This document shows positions 26,799-34,998 of a stretch of DNA of 64,000 nt, piece after piece; the stretch's first letter is position 1, and every line of letters starts with the position of its first letter. Source of the DNA: Saccharibacillus endophyticus (GTDB taxonomy: Bacteria > Bacillota > Bacilli > Paenibacillales > Paenibacillaceae); the NCBI RefSeq assembly GCF_013185185.1, contig NZ_JAAZWE010000003.1, positions 372,001 through 436,000 of the forward strand, written 5' to 3'. The notes beneath the pieces were generated by a model. The model saw only the letters and a program-made list of their open reading frames with translations, did no database searches and had not been told where the DNA came from. A program made the position numbers and the translations under genes.

Positions 26799-26891
26799 GC
26801 GTTGACCGCATCGACTCAAGCCGAAGATGCCATTATTTTCTCGCGATGGTATGATCGTATTTAGAAGTCCTATCCAAAAGGAGGAATTCCT

Positions 26892-27065
26892 ATGCCTTGG
26901 CCCATGGTTCACCTGGCCGTCGCAGCGGTCATCATGCCCGAACCTTCCGCCGAGCTGCTGCTGGGAAGCCTGGCGCCGGATGCCGTACATGTACGCAGGA
27001 GCAAAGGAGGTTTAGCCCAATGGATTCGTCGAATGACCTCGATACGGAAGAACCCGCATTTTTGA
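26892..27065 (+). pseudogene. Truncated N-terminus of a zinc-dependent phospholipase C-like hydrolase
   Basis: An ATG with an AAAGGAGGAA ribosome binding site opens a 57-codon frame. Its first 35 residues (MPWPMVHLAV, then ELLLGSLAPDAVHVR) match, from memory, the N-terminus of a Bacillales family annotated as zinc-dependent phospholipase C-like, where the same motif is followed by about 200 more residues. Here the family resemblance stops after HVR, and the frame runs into the start of the next gene. I read it as a deletion remnant that still has its translation signals. Confidence 0.6.
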
Positions 27066-27334
27066 AAATCGATAAAGCCTATACGCCGTTCCTGCTTAAA
27101 GCCATCGAAGCCGTGAAGCGCACGAATTGGGTGAACAGCTACGACTTGAACCGCGTTCATATCTCCATGCGCAAAGACCGTTATCAAGGCCGGGATTGCA
27201 TCGTCGTGCGTTTCTATGCGGCGGACCTGACGAATGCCAATTGGATGGAGGTTACGTCTGCCGATATCGGAGGGGCGCACGTCTACATGGAAGCAGCCGG
27301 ACGAGCAGTTTTACATATTGCAATCGAACATTGA
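27020..27334 (+). CDS. Hypothetical protein, 104 aa
   Basis: Soluble protein with a strong AAAGGAGG ribosome binding site placed inside the phospholipase remnant. NSYDLNRVHISMRKDRYQGR and DCIVVRFYAADLTNANWMEV suggest an alpha/beta fold; no family recognised. Because the upstream remnant overlaps its first 46 bases in another frame, the deletion that truncated the hydrolase probably brought it next to this gene. Confidence 0.55.
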   Translation: MDSSNDLDTEEPAFLKIDKAYTPFLLKAIEAVKRTNWVNSYDLNRVHISMRKDRYQGRDCIVVRFYAADLTNANWMEVTSADIGGAHVYMEAAGRAVLHIAIEH

Positions 27335-27464
27335 CCAAGGTTTTTAGATAAAAGGGGATTTATGTGCGTTTGGGCGCGATTGCTGGCTGATCGAGAAAAA
27401 CCGCCCGAACGGTCGAACAAGCTGATTATTCGGAACGAACCGCGCGATAAGGATAGCGGCAACA

Positions 27465-27504
27465 CAAAAAAAGCGGCACTGCGCGTAAAATTGCGCGGTT
27501 CCGC
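27465..27504 (-). terminator. Intrinsic terminator of the shikimate kinase gene
   Basis: Read on the minus strand, GCGGAACCGCGC (27504-27493) pairs imperfectly with GCGCAGTGCCGC (27484-27473) and is followed by a run of seven T. It lies 10 bp after the stop of the kinase gene. Confidence 0.75.
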
Positions 27505-27513
27505 TCTTTTGGA

Positions 27514-28074
27514 TCAAGCTTCGTTTTCCCAACTTGCCCGAATCTGTTCGACCATAATCGTTGCAATCTGTTCGGGGGTCAGCGTATCGACAGCCACGGT
27601 CCGATGATTATCGGCGTAAATCCGTTTCCGGCTGTTGAACAGTTCTTCGATCTCTTCCAGCGAACGGCTTTGCAGAATCGGACGGGTATCGATCAAGTCT
27701 TCAAAACGTTCTTTCCACGATTCCCAGGTCAAATCCAGATGGTACACGATGCCGTTGTCGAGGCAGGCGCTGCGGATCTCGTCTTGCATAAATGACCCGC
27801 CGCCGAGCGAGACGACCTTCTCGCGCGATTCGCGGCACAGTTCGACGATGTAGTCTTTTTCCATCTGCCGAAAAGCGGGTTCGCCCATCGACTTGAAAAT
27901 TTCCGTGACAGGCATGCCGTGTTTGCGTTCGATCTCTTGGTCGGCATCAAGGAAATCGCGGTCGAGTTTTTCTGCCAGCAGTTGGCCGATCGTCGTTTTG
28001 CCTGCGCCCATGAAGCCGATCAGGATGATGTTTTTTTGATTGAGCGGAATGTTGTTGTTCATGATCAGTATCAC
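27514..28074 (-). CDS. aroK: Shikimate kinase
   Basis: 186 aa (182 from the internal ATG). Phosphorylates shikimate at O3 in chorismate synthesis. Walker A is GFMGAGKTT; the shikimate-binding Asp and Arg are seen in FLDADQEIERKHG and FRQMEKD; LGGGSF is the conserved Gly-rich loop, and the lid contains Arg in LIDTRPILQSR. A GTG at 28074 is four bases from AAGGAG and an ATG at 28062 is 16 bases away, so the GTG is favoured slightly. It stands alone rather than in an aromatic operon. Confidence 0.9.
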   Translation of the reverse strand: MILIMNNNIPLNQKNIILIGFMGAGKTTIGQLLAEKLDRDFLDADQEIERKHGMPVTEIFKSMGEPAFRQMEKDYIVELCRESREKVVSLGGGSFMQDEIRSACLDNGIVYHLDLTWESWKERFEDLIDTRPILQSRSLEEIEELFNSRKRIYADNHRTVAVDTLTPEQIATIMVEQIRASWENEA

Positions 28075-28172
28075 CGTACTCCTTTGCCGCTTTACATGAA
28101 ATAAGTATACTCATTATAAATTGTAGATCGTTGGCGAGCAAGGAGTAACAAGTAGAGTGGAGGTAAGCTTTT

Positions 28173-28346
28173 ATGGCCAAAGAAATCGAAGCGCGTCTGA
28201 AAAGTCTGGGGATCGAACTGCCGGAAGGAAGCCTGCCTGCTGCGGCTTATGCCAATGCGGTTACCGTGAATGGTCTGATGTTCGGGGCGGTATCGGTACG
28301 CGATAATTTGCCGATTATCGTGAATTCGATTTTCGAGGTGGAGTAG
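28173..28346 (+). pseudogene. Internally deleted RidA/YjgF-family remnant
   Basis: A 57-codon frame with a good GGAGG ribosome binding site. Residues 1-37 (IEARLKSLGIELPE, ANAVTVNGLMF) match the N-terminus, and residues 38-57 (GAVSVRDNLPIIV, IFEVE) match the C-terminal strand, of the longer RidA-like family of about 150 aa. The middle of roughly 95 residues is missing, with the frame kept. The stop abuts the ATG of an intact RidA-type gene of a different subfamily. Confidence 0.6.
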
Positions 28347-28736
28347 ATGGAACGCAAAAGATACGAAACAGGTTCCCCTTGGGAGCCGATAGTGGGCTAT
28401 AGCCGGGCAGTACGTGTAGGGAATATCGTGGAAGTCGCGGGAACGACCGCGATGAAGGACGGGCAGGTGGTCGGCGTCGGCGATCCTTACGTGCAGACGG
28501 CGGAAATTCTCAAAACGATCGAGGAAGCGTTGACGCATGTCGGAGCCAAACTGGAACATGTCGTGCGCACCCGCATGTTCGTGACCGACATCTCGCAATG
28601 GGAAGAAATCGGCCGCGCCCACGGCGAAGTCTTCCGCGATATTCGGCCCGTGGCGACGATGGTCGAGGTCAAAGCGCTGATCGATCCAGATCTATTGGTG
28701 GAGATCGAGGTTCAGGCGATTGTGCCGGAGGACTGA
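28347..28736 (+). CDS. RidA/YjgF/UK114-family protein
   Basis: 129 aa. RidA proteins hydrolyse reactive enamine/imine intermediates in the cytoplasm as trimers. YSRAVRVGNIVEVAGTTAMK and RPVATMVEVKALIDPDLLVE are family signatures. The position of the catalytic Arg of canonical RidA (in PARSxVEV) reads ATMVEV, so it belongs to a subgroup without that Arg and deaminase activity is doubtful. The start directly follows the stop of the deleted RidA remnant, whose ribosome binding site may have carried the pair. Confidence 0.85.
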   Translation: MERKRYETGSPWEPIVGYSRAVRVGNIVEVAGTTAMKDGQVVGVGDPYVQTAEILKTIEEALTHVGAKLEHVVRTRMFVTDISQWEEIGRAHGEVFRDIRPVATMVEVKALIDPDLLVEIEVQAIVPED

Positions 28737-28753
28737 GCATTTGCCGCATGGGT

Positions 28754-29413
28754 TCATTCCAAATCATACTTGTCAAAAATCTGCGTCATTAATCGATGGT
28801 GCGTCGGGTCGCCCGAGGTTCGATCCGTCTTGTTCATATTAAAAGTTCCGTTGCTCATGTTAATGACGCTGTAGCCGCCCTGCCCGTTATCGGACAAGAA
28901 TACGATATACCGTTCTCCGTACTGAAGTTCCCGATAGTTAGCGATCGAGAAAAGGGCTTTGGAACCCTGCATGTTGTTGGCAAAAGCGATCGGTTCATAG
29001 AAGCTGACTTGTCCGTTTTGAACAACCTCCCCGGGATCTTTCAGTACGGTCTCGACCGCAAATTCGGTGAGGGTCGCGAAATCCTGCATGACTCCGTCTT
29101 CATAACGGCTTGTCGTATTTTCGCGTTCTTCAAAAGGAAGAACGAGCGTGCCGACCGCGATAATATCCGAGTGCTCCTCTAAAGCGTCGAGTTCGGCGAA
29201 GCCGATATAGCTGGCATCACGATTGAATTTCGGAAATCCGTACTGGACGATTTGCTTTTCTTTGATCAATGGGTCAGGTACAGAGGTCGCGGATTCGATG
29301 TTCGTTGATTGAAAAGGTAGGCTTCCTGTTACGAAGTACCGCACTCCGACAATCGCGAATACGCACGCAATCAACCCGGATAAGATTGCGTACGCAGCTT
29401 TTTTTCGATTCAT
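28754..29413 (-). CDS. Hypothetical membrane-anchored protein
   Basis: 219 aa. A single N-terminal helix (AYAILSGLIACVFAIVGVRY) after a basic start anchors or exports it; the rest is extracellular and beta-rich (ELQYGERYIVFLSDNGQGG). The C-terminal half (VVQNGQVSFYEPIA) recalls secreted proteins of unknown function that are common in Bacillales. The ATG at 29413 follows AAAGGAG on the minus strand. No enzymatic motif seen. Confidence 0.65.
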   Translation of the reverse strand: MNRKKAAYAILSGLIACVFAIVGVRYFVTGSLPFQSTNIESATSVPDPLIKEKQIVQYGFPKFNRDASYIGFAELDALEEHSDIIAVGTLVLPFEERENTTSRYEDGVMQDFATLTEFAVETVLKDPGEVVQNGQVSFYEPIAFANNMQGSKALFSIANYRELQYGERYIVFLSDNGQGGYSVINMSNGTFNMNKTDRTSGDPTHHRLMTQIFDKYDLE

Positions 29414-29545
29414 GATGCAGTTCTCCTTTCTGCAAAGGTACATACAACATCCATTGAAATAATTCCTTTTTATTCTAATATTTAATTAATATGGAATCCA
29501 GTCGTGGCTTTAATATTTTATGCCCCTTCAGTATGAAGTCGAATA

Positions 29546-29586
29546 GAAAAAAGGAGTTCGCGCCATATGCGGCGCGAACTCCTTTT
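29546..29586 (-). terminator. Intrinsic terminator of the trehalose gene
   Basis: A perfect 16-bp stem: AAAAGGAGTTCGCGCC at 29549-29564 pairs with its complement at 29571-29586. The A-rich side gives the T tract on the minus strand, 29 bp after the stop of the trehalose gene. Confidence 0.9.
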
Positions 29587-29614
29587 CACGTTTTAAACGA
29601 TAATTACATTTATT

Positions 29615-31834
29615 TTAACGCTTTGCCTGCTCTTCCGCGACTTCGCCGGATACTTGCGTGAAGCGTCCCAACAGTGCGCGGATATCGCTCGAAGATTTCA
29701 GGCGGTACCGGGCCGCCGTCACTTCTTTGCCGATCTTCACGGAATACGCGTCTTCCGGCAGCGCCGCGAACATGTCTTCGTCCGTCCGGTCGTCGCCGGC
29801 GCCGAACACGAAGTCGAAATGTCCTTGACTGAGAACCAGATGCGCACCGTGGCCTTTGTTGACGCGCGTGTCTTTCACTTCGATGACTTTGTTGCCGTCC
29901 AATACGCCGACGGTCATCGATTGGGTGATCGACATCAGCGCTTCTTTGAGCTCATTGCGCTTCACGGCCGCGATATCCGGTTCGGACTGACGGTAGTGCC
30001 AAGCGATCGAGTAATCTTTTTCTTCGATCAGCGAGCCCGGCGTCCGGTCGGTGTAAGTCTCCATGATCGGACGGATCGATTCTTTCCACTCGTTGTCGAT
30101 ATTGAGCGTCATCGTCCATTCGCCGCCCGCCGGACGGAACCATAGGCCGTGCGCGGCGACGATGCTGAGGTTCAGATCGCCCAACCACTTTTCCGCCGTG
30201 AAGCGGTCGCGTCCGGTGATGATGACGACCGTGTTTTTCGGATCTTCGGTCAGCGTGGTCAACAGCTGCTTGAGTTCGCGGTCCGGACGCGCTTGATCCG
30301 GCGTCGGCTTGAAGCCGACGAGCGTGCCGTCGTAATCCAGGAACAGCACGCGCTTCTCCGCGGTCCGATACGCCAAGTCGAGTTCCGATGAAGCGGAGGT
30401 CAGGCGGTCCAGCGGTTCGGTATGGATCTTCTCCTCCGGCGAACCTTGCAGCGTGTTCAAGAATTCTTCCGCCCAGAACTTGACGTTGTAGCGGGAGATG
30501 CGGCGATGCATGTTTTTGTTGCGATCCATTTTGTCGTCTTCCGGCATCTCGAGCGCCATCTTGATCCCTGCGGCGATCGCTTCGTGATCGTTCGTGTTGA
30601 CGATCACGGCTTCGCCGAGTTCGCTGGCGGCGCCGGCCGTTTCGCTCATGACGAGCATGCCTTTGTAGTCGTTGCGCGCCGCGACGTATTCTTTGGCGAC
30701 CAGGTTCATGCCGTCGCGCAGCGGGGTGACGAGCAGCACGTCGCTGTGGCGATAGAAGGCGATGAGGTCATCTTGGGATACGGTGCGGAAAAAGAACCAG
30801 ACCGGCATCCAGTTGAATGTACCGTATTCGCCGTTCACTTCGCTGACGAGCTCCTCGATCTCCCGCTTCAGATTGTCGTATTTTTCGATGCCGACGCGGG
30901 ACGGGGCGATGATCAGGTTGAGACGTACCTTTTCCCGATATTCCGGATAATTGGCCAAAAAGGCTTTGAACGCTTTGATGCGGTCCGGAATGCCTTTGGT
31001 ATAATCCAGACGGTCGACGGAAATAATGTTGCGCACGTCTTTCGTGCTTTTGATGAAGTCCATCGTTTCCTGCGACGCGTTTTCCCGGGTAGGCGTCTTC
31101 GCGAAGTAATCGTAGTCGATCCCCATCGGGAAAGCGTCGACTTGCACGATGTGCGACTCCAGCTGCATTTTATACAGACTGTGCTCGTGTCCCAGCAAAC
31201 GGCGCACGCTGCTCAGGAAGTGGCGCACGTAATCGTACGTATGGAAGCCGATGAGATTCGCGCCCATCAATCCTTCGAGAATCTCGGTACGCCAGACCAT
31301 TTGACGGTAAATTTCGTAGGAAGGGAACGGAATATGCAGGAAAAAGCCGATTTTGACATCAGGGTGCTTTTCCCGGATCATCTGCGGCAGCAGCATCAGT
31401 TGATAATCGTGAATCCAGATCGTGTCGCCTTCGTTGATCAGCGGATCGACGGATTCGAAGAACTTGCGGTTGACGCGTTTATACGCTTCCCACGTCTCGG
31501 CTTTGTATTCGACGGCGCTCGTGAAGTAGTGGAAAAGAGGCCAGATCGTTTCGTTGCAGAAGCCGTGGTAGTATTCTTCGACGTCGTCGGATGTGAGCGG
31601 CACGGACAGACATTTATAGTCTTTTTTCAGCGTGGACGCGATCGAAGACAATTCTTCCTCGCTCAGATCGTCCTGCGCGACGCCCGGCCAACCCGCCCAA
31701 ACGGTATCGCCTTGTTCATGATAACTTTTAAGTCCGGTAGCCAGACCGCCTATGCTTTCTTTGTAGTCCAGGCCGGATTCGTTCTTGGAGACGGTGACGG
31801 GAAGACGGTTGGATACGAAAATCGTTTTACTCAT
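29615..31834 (-). CDS. Fused trehalose-6-phosphate synthase/trehalose-6-phosphatase
   Basis: 739 aa. The N-terminal GT20 glycosyltransferase (about 1-465) joins UDP-glucose and glucose-6-phosphate; it shows SNRLPVTV, IHDYQLMLLP, GFFLHIPFPS and LRDGMNLVAKEYVA. The C-terminal HAD phosphatase (about 490-730) has VLFLDYDGTL and GDDRTDEDMF. The fusion makes trehalose in two steps on one chain, as in yeast-type enzymes and several Bacteroidetes and Firmicutes. It is a stress and osmotic protectant gene. Monocistronic; AAGGAGAG precedes the start. Confidence 0.95.
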   Translation of the reverse strand: MSKTIFVSNRLPVTVSKNESGLDYKESIGGLATGLKSYHEQGDTVWAGWPGVAQDDLSEEELSSIASTLKKDYKCLSVPLTSDDVEEYYHGFCNETIWPLFHYFTSAVEYKAETWEAYKRVNRKFFESVDPLINEGDTIWIHDYQLMLLPQMIREKHPDVKIGFFLHIPFPSYEIYRQMVWRTEILEGLMGANLIGFHTYDYVRHFLSSVRRLLGHEHSLYKMQLESHIVQVDAFPMGIDYDYFAKTPTRENASQETMDFIKSTKDVRNIISVDRLDYTKGIPDRIKAFKAFLANYPEYREKVRLNLIIAPSRVGIEKYDNLKREIEELVSEVNGEYGTFNWMPVWFFFRTVSQDDLIAFYRHSDVLLVTPLRDGMNLVAKEYVAARNDYKGMLVMSETAGAASELGEAVIVNTNDHEAIAAGIKMALEMPEDDKMDRNKNMHRRISRYNVKFWAEEFLNTLQGSPEEKIHTEPLDRLTSASSELDLAYRTAEKRVLFLDYDGTLVGFKPTPDQARPDRELKQLLTTLTEDPKNTVVIITGRDRFTAEKWLGDLNLSIVAAHGLWFRPAGGEWTMTLNIDNEWKESIRPIMETYTDRTPGSLIEEKDYSIAWHYRQSEPDIAAVKRNELKEALMSITQSMTVGVLDGNKVIEVKDTRVNKGHGAHLVLSQGHFDFVFGAGDDRTDEDMFAALPEDAYSVKIGKEVTAARYRLKSSSDIRALLGRFTQVSGEVAEEQAKR

Positions 31835-32082
31835 AGGATGGACCAGCTCTCCTTCTCGGATAATAAATGTGGGATAAATAAACGCGTTGAAAAAATGAGT
31901 GAAAGAAATGCGTGGTTTTCAACAATTCCTCAGTTATTACCCGAAATGGGCCGTCGAGACGCAAATGCGTAAAGGATAGATCGAATAAGTGTCGCCATTG
32001 TGGAGTCTATAGAACTTTTTTCCAAAAACTTGCGTCTATAAAGAAGACTCTGCTTATCGATCGATTCGAAGGAGGGAAAAGG

Positions 32083-32679
32083 ATGCGAAAAGCATGGAAA
32101 CTTGCAATCGCTCTCACGCTTTTGTCGATGACGCTGTCGGTCGCTTTTCCGGTGCAAAAAGCCGCGGCTTGCAGCTGCTTGTTACCGGAAAACGCGGCGG
32201 AAGCCAAAGAAAGATCGGCTGCGACGTTTACGGGGACGGTCCAAAGCATCGGGGAATTCAAAAGCGATCGGAAAGAGGCTTATTATGCCGCAACCTTGAG
32301 CGTGAACGAGAGCTGGAAAGGCATGGACGAACCGGAAACGGTCGTATACACGAGCTGGAGCAGCTGCCAGTTCGATTTTGAGAAAGGGAAAACGTATCTG
32401 TTGTATCCGTATGAACATGACGGTCGATACGAAGTCACCAACTGCGGTCGATCCGGCGAAGTGATGCAGGCGAACGCGGATGTCATGAAGGATTTGCAGG
32501 AGCTTGGAGCAGGTATGAAATTCGAAGCTCCGCCGGATCGCGCGAACGCTGAAGAATCAGCCGCGGCGGAACCTGAACGCACAAGAGGGCTTTCCTGGCT
32601 TCCCGTCACGCTCGGAGGCGTCGCGCTGATCGTGATCGTCGTCGGAGGATGGATTGCCATTCGCGGCCGCAAAAATTAA
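32083..32679 (+). CDS. Secreted TIMP-like protein with C-terminal membrane anchor
   Basis: 198 aa. A signal peptide ends at AAA before CSCLLP; the CxC at the mature N-terminus is typical of tissue-inhibitor-of-metalloproteinase-like proteins found in many bacteria. Further Cys residues in SSCQFDFEKGKTYLLYPYEH and TNCGRSG support the disulfide OB-like fold. A Glu/Ala-rich stalk leads to a C-terminal transmembrane helix (LGGVALIVIVVGGWIAI) and a short basic tail. GAAGGAGGG precedes the ATG. Whether it inhibits proteases is unknown. Confidence 0.75.
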   Translation: MRKAWKLAIALTLLSMTLSVAFPVQKAAACSCLLPENAAEAKERSAATFTGTVQSIGEFKSDRKEAYYAATLSVNESWKGMDEPETVVYTSWSSCQFDFEKGKTYLLYPYEHDGRYEVTNCGRSGEVMQANADVMKDLQELGAGMKFEAPPDRANAEESAAAEPERTRGLSWLPVTLGGVALIVIVVGGWIAIRGRKN

Positions 32680-32705
32680 CAACAAGTATCATGAGGAGGA
32701 TCAGC

Positions 32706-33209
32706 ATGAAACGATTATCGACCGAATACCGGATTCGCGCTGCGGAAGAACAGGATATTCCTTTTTTATGGGACATGCTGTTCGAATCGCTGTACGTCAA
32801 AAAAGGCGAAAAGCCGTTCGAGCGCAGCATTCTGGAAGAGCCGTCCATGCGCAAGTATGTGGAGGGATGGGGACGCGAAGGCGACTTCGGCGTGATCGCC
32901 GAAACCCTGGACGGCGTGCCGCTCGGATCGGCGACGGCGCGGATTTTTCCGGAAAGCGACCGGGGTTACGGTTACGTGGCGCCGGACGTGCCGGAGTTGG
33001 GCATGGCGCTTACGGAAGCCAGCCGGGGAAAAGGAATCGGCAGCGCCTTGATGAGCTATTTGCTGGAAGGACTGCGGGAGCGAGGCGTGAAGCGGGCGTC
33101 GCTCAGCGTAGATCCGGATAACGCGGCTGCCGTAAAGCTGTATCGGCGTTTCGGATTCCGGGAAGCCGGGCGGGAAGGAACTTCGATGACGATGGTCGCG
33201 AATTTATGA
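32706..33209 (+). CDS. GNAT-family acetyltransferase
   Basis: 167 aa. YRIRAAEEQDIPFLWDMLFE opens the fold; the acetyl-CoA loop is ASRGKGIGSALM and the C-terminal strand is KLYRRFGFREAG. Substrate unknown. AGGAGG precedes the ATG at 32706. It starts 26 bp after the TIMP-like gene and is probably cotranscribed. A MITE-like repeat begins 58 bp after its stop. Confidence 0.8.
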   Translation: MKRLSTEYRIRAAEEQDIPFLWDMLFESLYVKKGEKPFERSILEEPSMRKYVEGWGREGDFGVIAETLDGVPLGSATARIFPESDRGYGYVAPDVPELGMALTEASRGKGIGSALMSYLLEGLRERGVKRASLSVDPDNAAAVKLYRRFGFREAGREGTSMTMVANL

Positions 33210-33267
33210 TCCGCAAACGAAAAATCCCTCCCCGCAGCGAGCGGCTTTTTGCCGCATCGTCTGCTTA

Positions 33268-33427
33268 GGGCGTGTCTTCAAACCTGCCAACGTGCATCTT
33301 TTACCGCCTTTTCGCGCTGCCTCGCGTCACTTTCCCTTGACGTGCCCCGGCACGCCTTCAGAAAAGTTCCTTATTCAGAACGAAAATTCGGCAAAATCTG
33401 CTTCCGTCGAGGTTTGAAGACACACCC
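33268..33427. mobile_element. MITE-like element with 18-bp terminal inverted repeats
   Basis: 160 bp flanked by TA on both sides (33266-33267 and 33428-33429), the pattern of a TA target duplication. The ends are GGGCGTGTCTTCAAACCT (33268-33285) and the inverse of AGGTTTGAAGACACACCC (33410-33427), with one mismatch in 18. It has no coding capacity. Ends of this form occur on IS5/IS630-type elements, so a transposase in trans is the likely mover (inference). Confidence 0.75.
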
Positions 33428-33474
33428 TAGGAGAAATTTCAGTCTATCGCGTATCGTCGGCATGAAGCGAATGA

Positions 33475-33957
33475 CTACTTGTTCCTGCGATACGCTTCAA
33501 TCTGCAGAGCTTTGATCGAATCGGACAATTCTGGCGCGGGTCCGTCTACTTGCGCATCGCGAATCACATCCGGAATCGCTAAATTACGGACCGGCGACGG
33601 AGCGGCGCCGAGTTCCCGCATCCATTCCGACAATTGGGCCGAAGAACTCGCGTAAACGATCCTTCCTAATCCGACCCAGGCATGAGCCGCGGCGCACATG
33701 GGACAATGTTCGCCGGAGGTGTAGACGGTCGCTTGAGCGCGTTCGTCCGGCGTCATGTGTTCGGCGGCCCAACGCGCCAAAGCGAACTCCGGGTGCTGCG
33801 TCGGATCGCCGCCGGATACCCGGTTGTAGTCTTCTTTGCGCACGCGGCCTTCTTGGTCGACCAGCAAAGATCCGAAAGGATCGTTGCCGTCGGTCAATGC
33901 TTCCCGCGCAAGTTCCGCGCAGCGTTTCAAATGCTCCATGTCCTTTTCCGAAATCAT
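33475..33957 (-). CDS. Nucleoside/nucleobase deaminase (cytidine deaminase-like fold)
   Basis: 160 aa. Zinc ligands are visible as His55 with catalytic Glu57 (THPEFA-like QHPEFALARWA) and Cys85/Cys88 (GEHCPMCAAAHAW). This is the tRNA-adenosine/guanine-deaminase superfamily; the His-Pro-Glu version is seen in uncharacterised nucleoside deaminases. Its ATG overlaps the stop of the EamA gene (ATGA on the minus strand), so the two are one operon. The substrate is unknown. Confidence 0.85.
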   Translation of the reverse strand: MISEKDMEHLKRCAELAREALTDGNDPFGSLLVDQEGRVRKEDYNRVSGGDPTQHPEFALARWAAEHMTPDERAQATVYTSGEHCPMCAAAHAWVGLGRIVYASSSAQLSEWMRELGAAPSPVRNLAIPDVIRDAQVDGPAPELSDSIKALQIEAYRRNK

Positions 33958-34835
33958 GATCCCGTCTCCTCCTTCGGTTTAAAGCTTCCAAGCACGATAC
34001 TGCATAAAATTGCGATGATCCCTAACCATTGATACCCGTTTACCGATTCGCCCAACACGATCGAAGACATCAAAACGGCGATGGGAAGTTCGGATGACGT
34101 CATGATCGAGCCCGTTCCCGGACCGATATGAGGCATTCCGATCGAATACAGCAGCGGCGGGAGCAGCACGCCGAAGATTCCGAGCACCAGGCCGTAAGGA
34201 CTCAATGCGATAAGCACATCCGAGTCGAGCAAAAAGGTCGGCGGAAAGCAGGCAAACACGGTAATCGTGGCTCCGGTCGAAAGAAAGGCGCTTTTTAACA
34301 CCGGCGAAGCGCTTTTCCCTACGGAACCGCTAAGCAGCAGGAACAAAGCAAAAGTCGAAGCCGCTAACAAGCCCCATAGCGCTCCCTGCCAAGGTACGGA
34401 GATTCCTTCTTGAGCAAACACGTCGGCCGCCAGCAGCGAGCCGAACATCAGGACCCCGATCAGGATGAGCTTGCGCGGGGTCGGCTTTTTCTTGAAGAAC
34501 AACCATTCGTACAAGCTCCCGATCCAGATGAACTGAAACAGCAGCACGATCGCCAGCGAAGCGTTCAGCGTCTGCAGCGACATATAGTAAAAGATCCCCG
34601 TCAGGCCGAAAGGAATGCCGGACAACAAAAGCTTGAAGATGGTTTTCGGGTCAAGGCGTTTGTTTTTGATGAAGATCACGCCGATCCAACTTAACGCCGC
34701 CCCGAAAAAATACTGCGCTCCCGTGACTTCAGGCGAAGAAAAACCGGCACTGTAAGCCAACTTCACAAACGTGGAAAGAATACCGTAACAACAGCCGCCC
34801 AGAAAAACGATCAACGAATACTGCCAAGTTTTCAT
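33954..34835 (-). CDS. EamA/DMT-family transporter
   Basis: 293 aa with ten hydrophobic helices in two EamA repeats (LIVFLGGCCYGILSTFVKLA at the start; SIMTSSELPIAVLMSSIVLG in the second). The family exports or imports small metabolites such as amino acids or nucleosides. The ATG at 34835 follows AAGGAGG. It is translationally coupled to the deaminase gene. A promoter and a leader with a strong terminator hairpin lie upstream, so expression is probably controlled by premature termination. Confidence 0.88.
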   Translation of the reverse strand: MKTWQYSLIVFLGGCCYGILSTFVKLAYSAGFSSPEVTGAQYFFGAALSWIGVIFIKNKRLDPKTIFKLLLSGIPFGLTGIFYYMSLQTLNASLAIVLLFQFIWIGSLYEWLFFKKKPTPRKLILIGVLMFGSLLAADVFAQEGISVPWQGALWGLLAASTFALFLLLSGSVGKSASPVLKSAFLSTGATITVFACFPPTFLLDSDVLIALSPYGLVLGIFGVLLPPLLYSIGMPHIGPGTGSIMTSSELPIAVLMSSIVLGESVNGYQWLGIIAILCSIVLGSFKPKEETGS

Positions 34836-34859
34836 CAAAATCCTCCTTGAAATGAATGC

Positions 34860-34918
34860 AAAAAAGCCACACGAACGCCCAAAGGCATTCGTGTGGCGAA
34901 AATAGGGAAGCCTCCCTA
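34860..34918 (-). promoter_or_regulatory. Leader hairpins with intrinsic terminator before the EamA gene
   Basis: On the minus strand the leader first forms UAGGGA-GGCU-UCCCUA (34918-34903), then a 14-bp hairpin (34897-34884 with 34879-34866; three non-Watson-Crick positions at most) followed by six U (34865-34860), all 25 bp before the start codon. A terminator placed after the promoter and before the gene is the mark of an attenuator or riboswitch. I do not recognise a known riboswitch class. Confidence 0.65.
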
Positions 34919-34968
34919 GAAAAATCCACGACCGTTCAATTTTAGTATATCGTTTGCTTGCGGTATTC

Positions 34969-34998
34969 ATTATAAAATCGAAGAATGGAAATTGTCAA
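34969..34998 (-). promoter_or_regulatory. Sigma-A promoter for the EamA-deaminase operon
   Basis: Read on the minus strand: TTGACA (34998-34993), an 18-bp spacer, and TATAAT (34974-34969), both perfect consensus hexamers. Transcription should start near 34962, giving a leader of about 127 nt before the EamA start. Confidence 0.8.

Noticed and set aside
30422..31972. A 516-codon plus-strand frame opposite the trehalose gene
   Set aside because: Antisense shadow; composition is unnatural and the fused trehalose enzyme on the other strand has complete motifs.
33268..33427. CRISPR or integron-type repeat
   Set aside because: A single pair of inverted ends without spaced direct repeats; fits a MITE instead.
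34860..34962. A known guanidine, purine or fluoride riboswitch before the EamA gene
   Set aside because: None of the conserved aptamer sequences I know for these classes is present; it is reported only as an unclassified leader.
34836..34970. In-frame N-terminal extension of the EamA protein from an ATG at the -10 region
   Set aside because: The extension translates the terminator hairpin and begins at the promoter itself; the ATG at 34835 has a strong ribosome binding site and matches the first helix.
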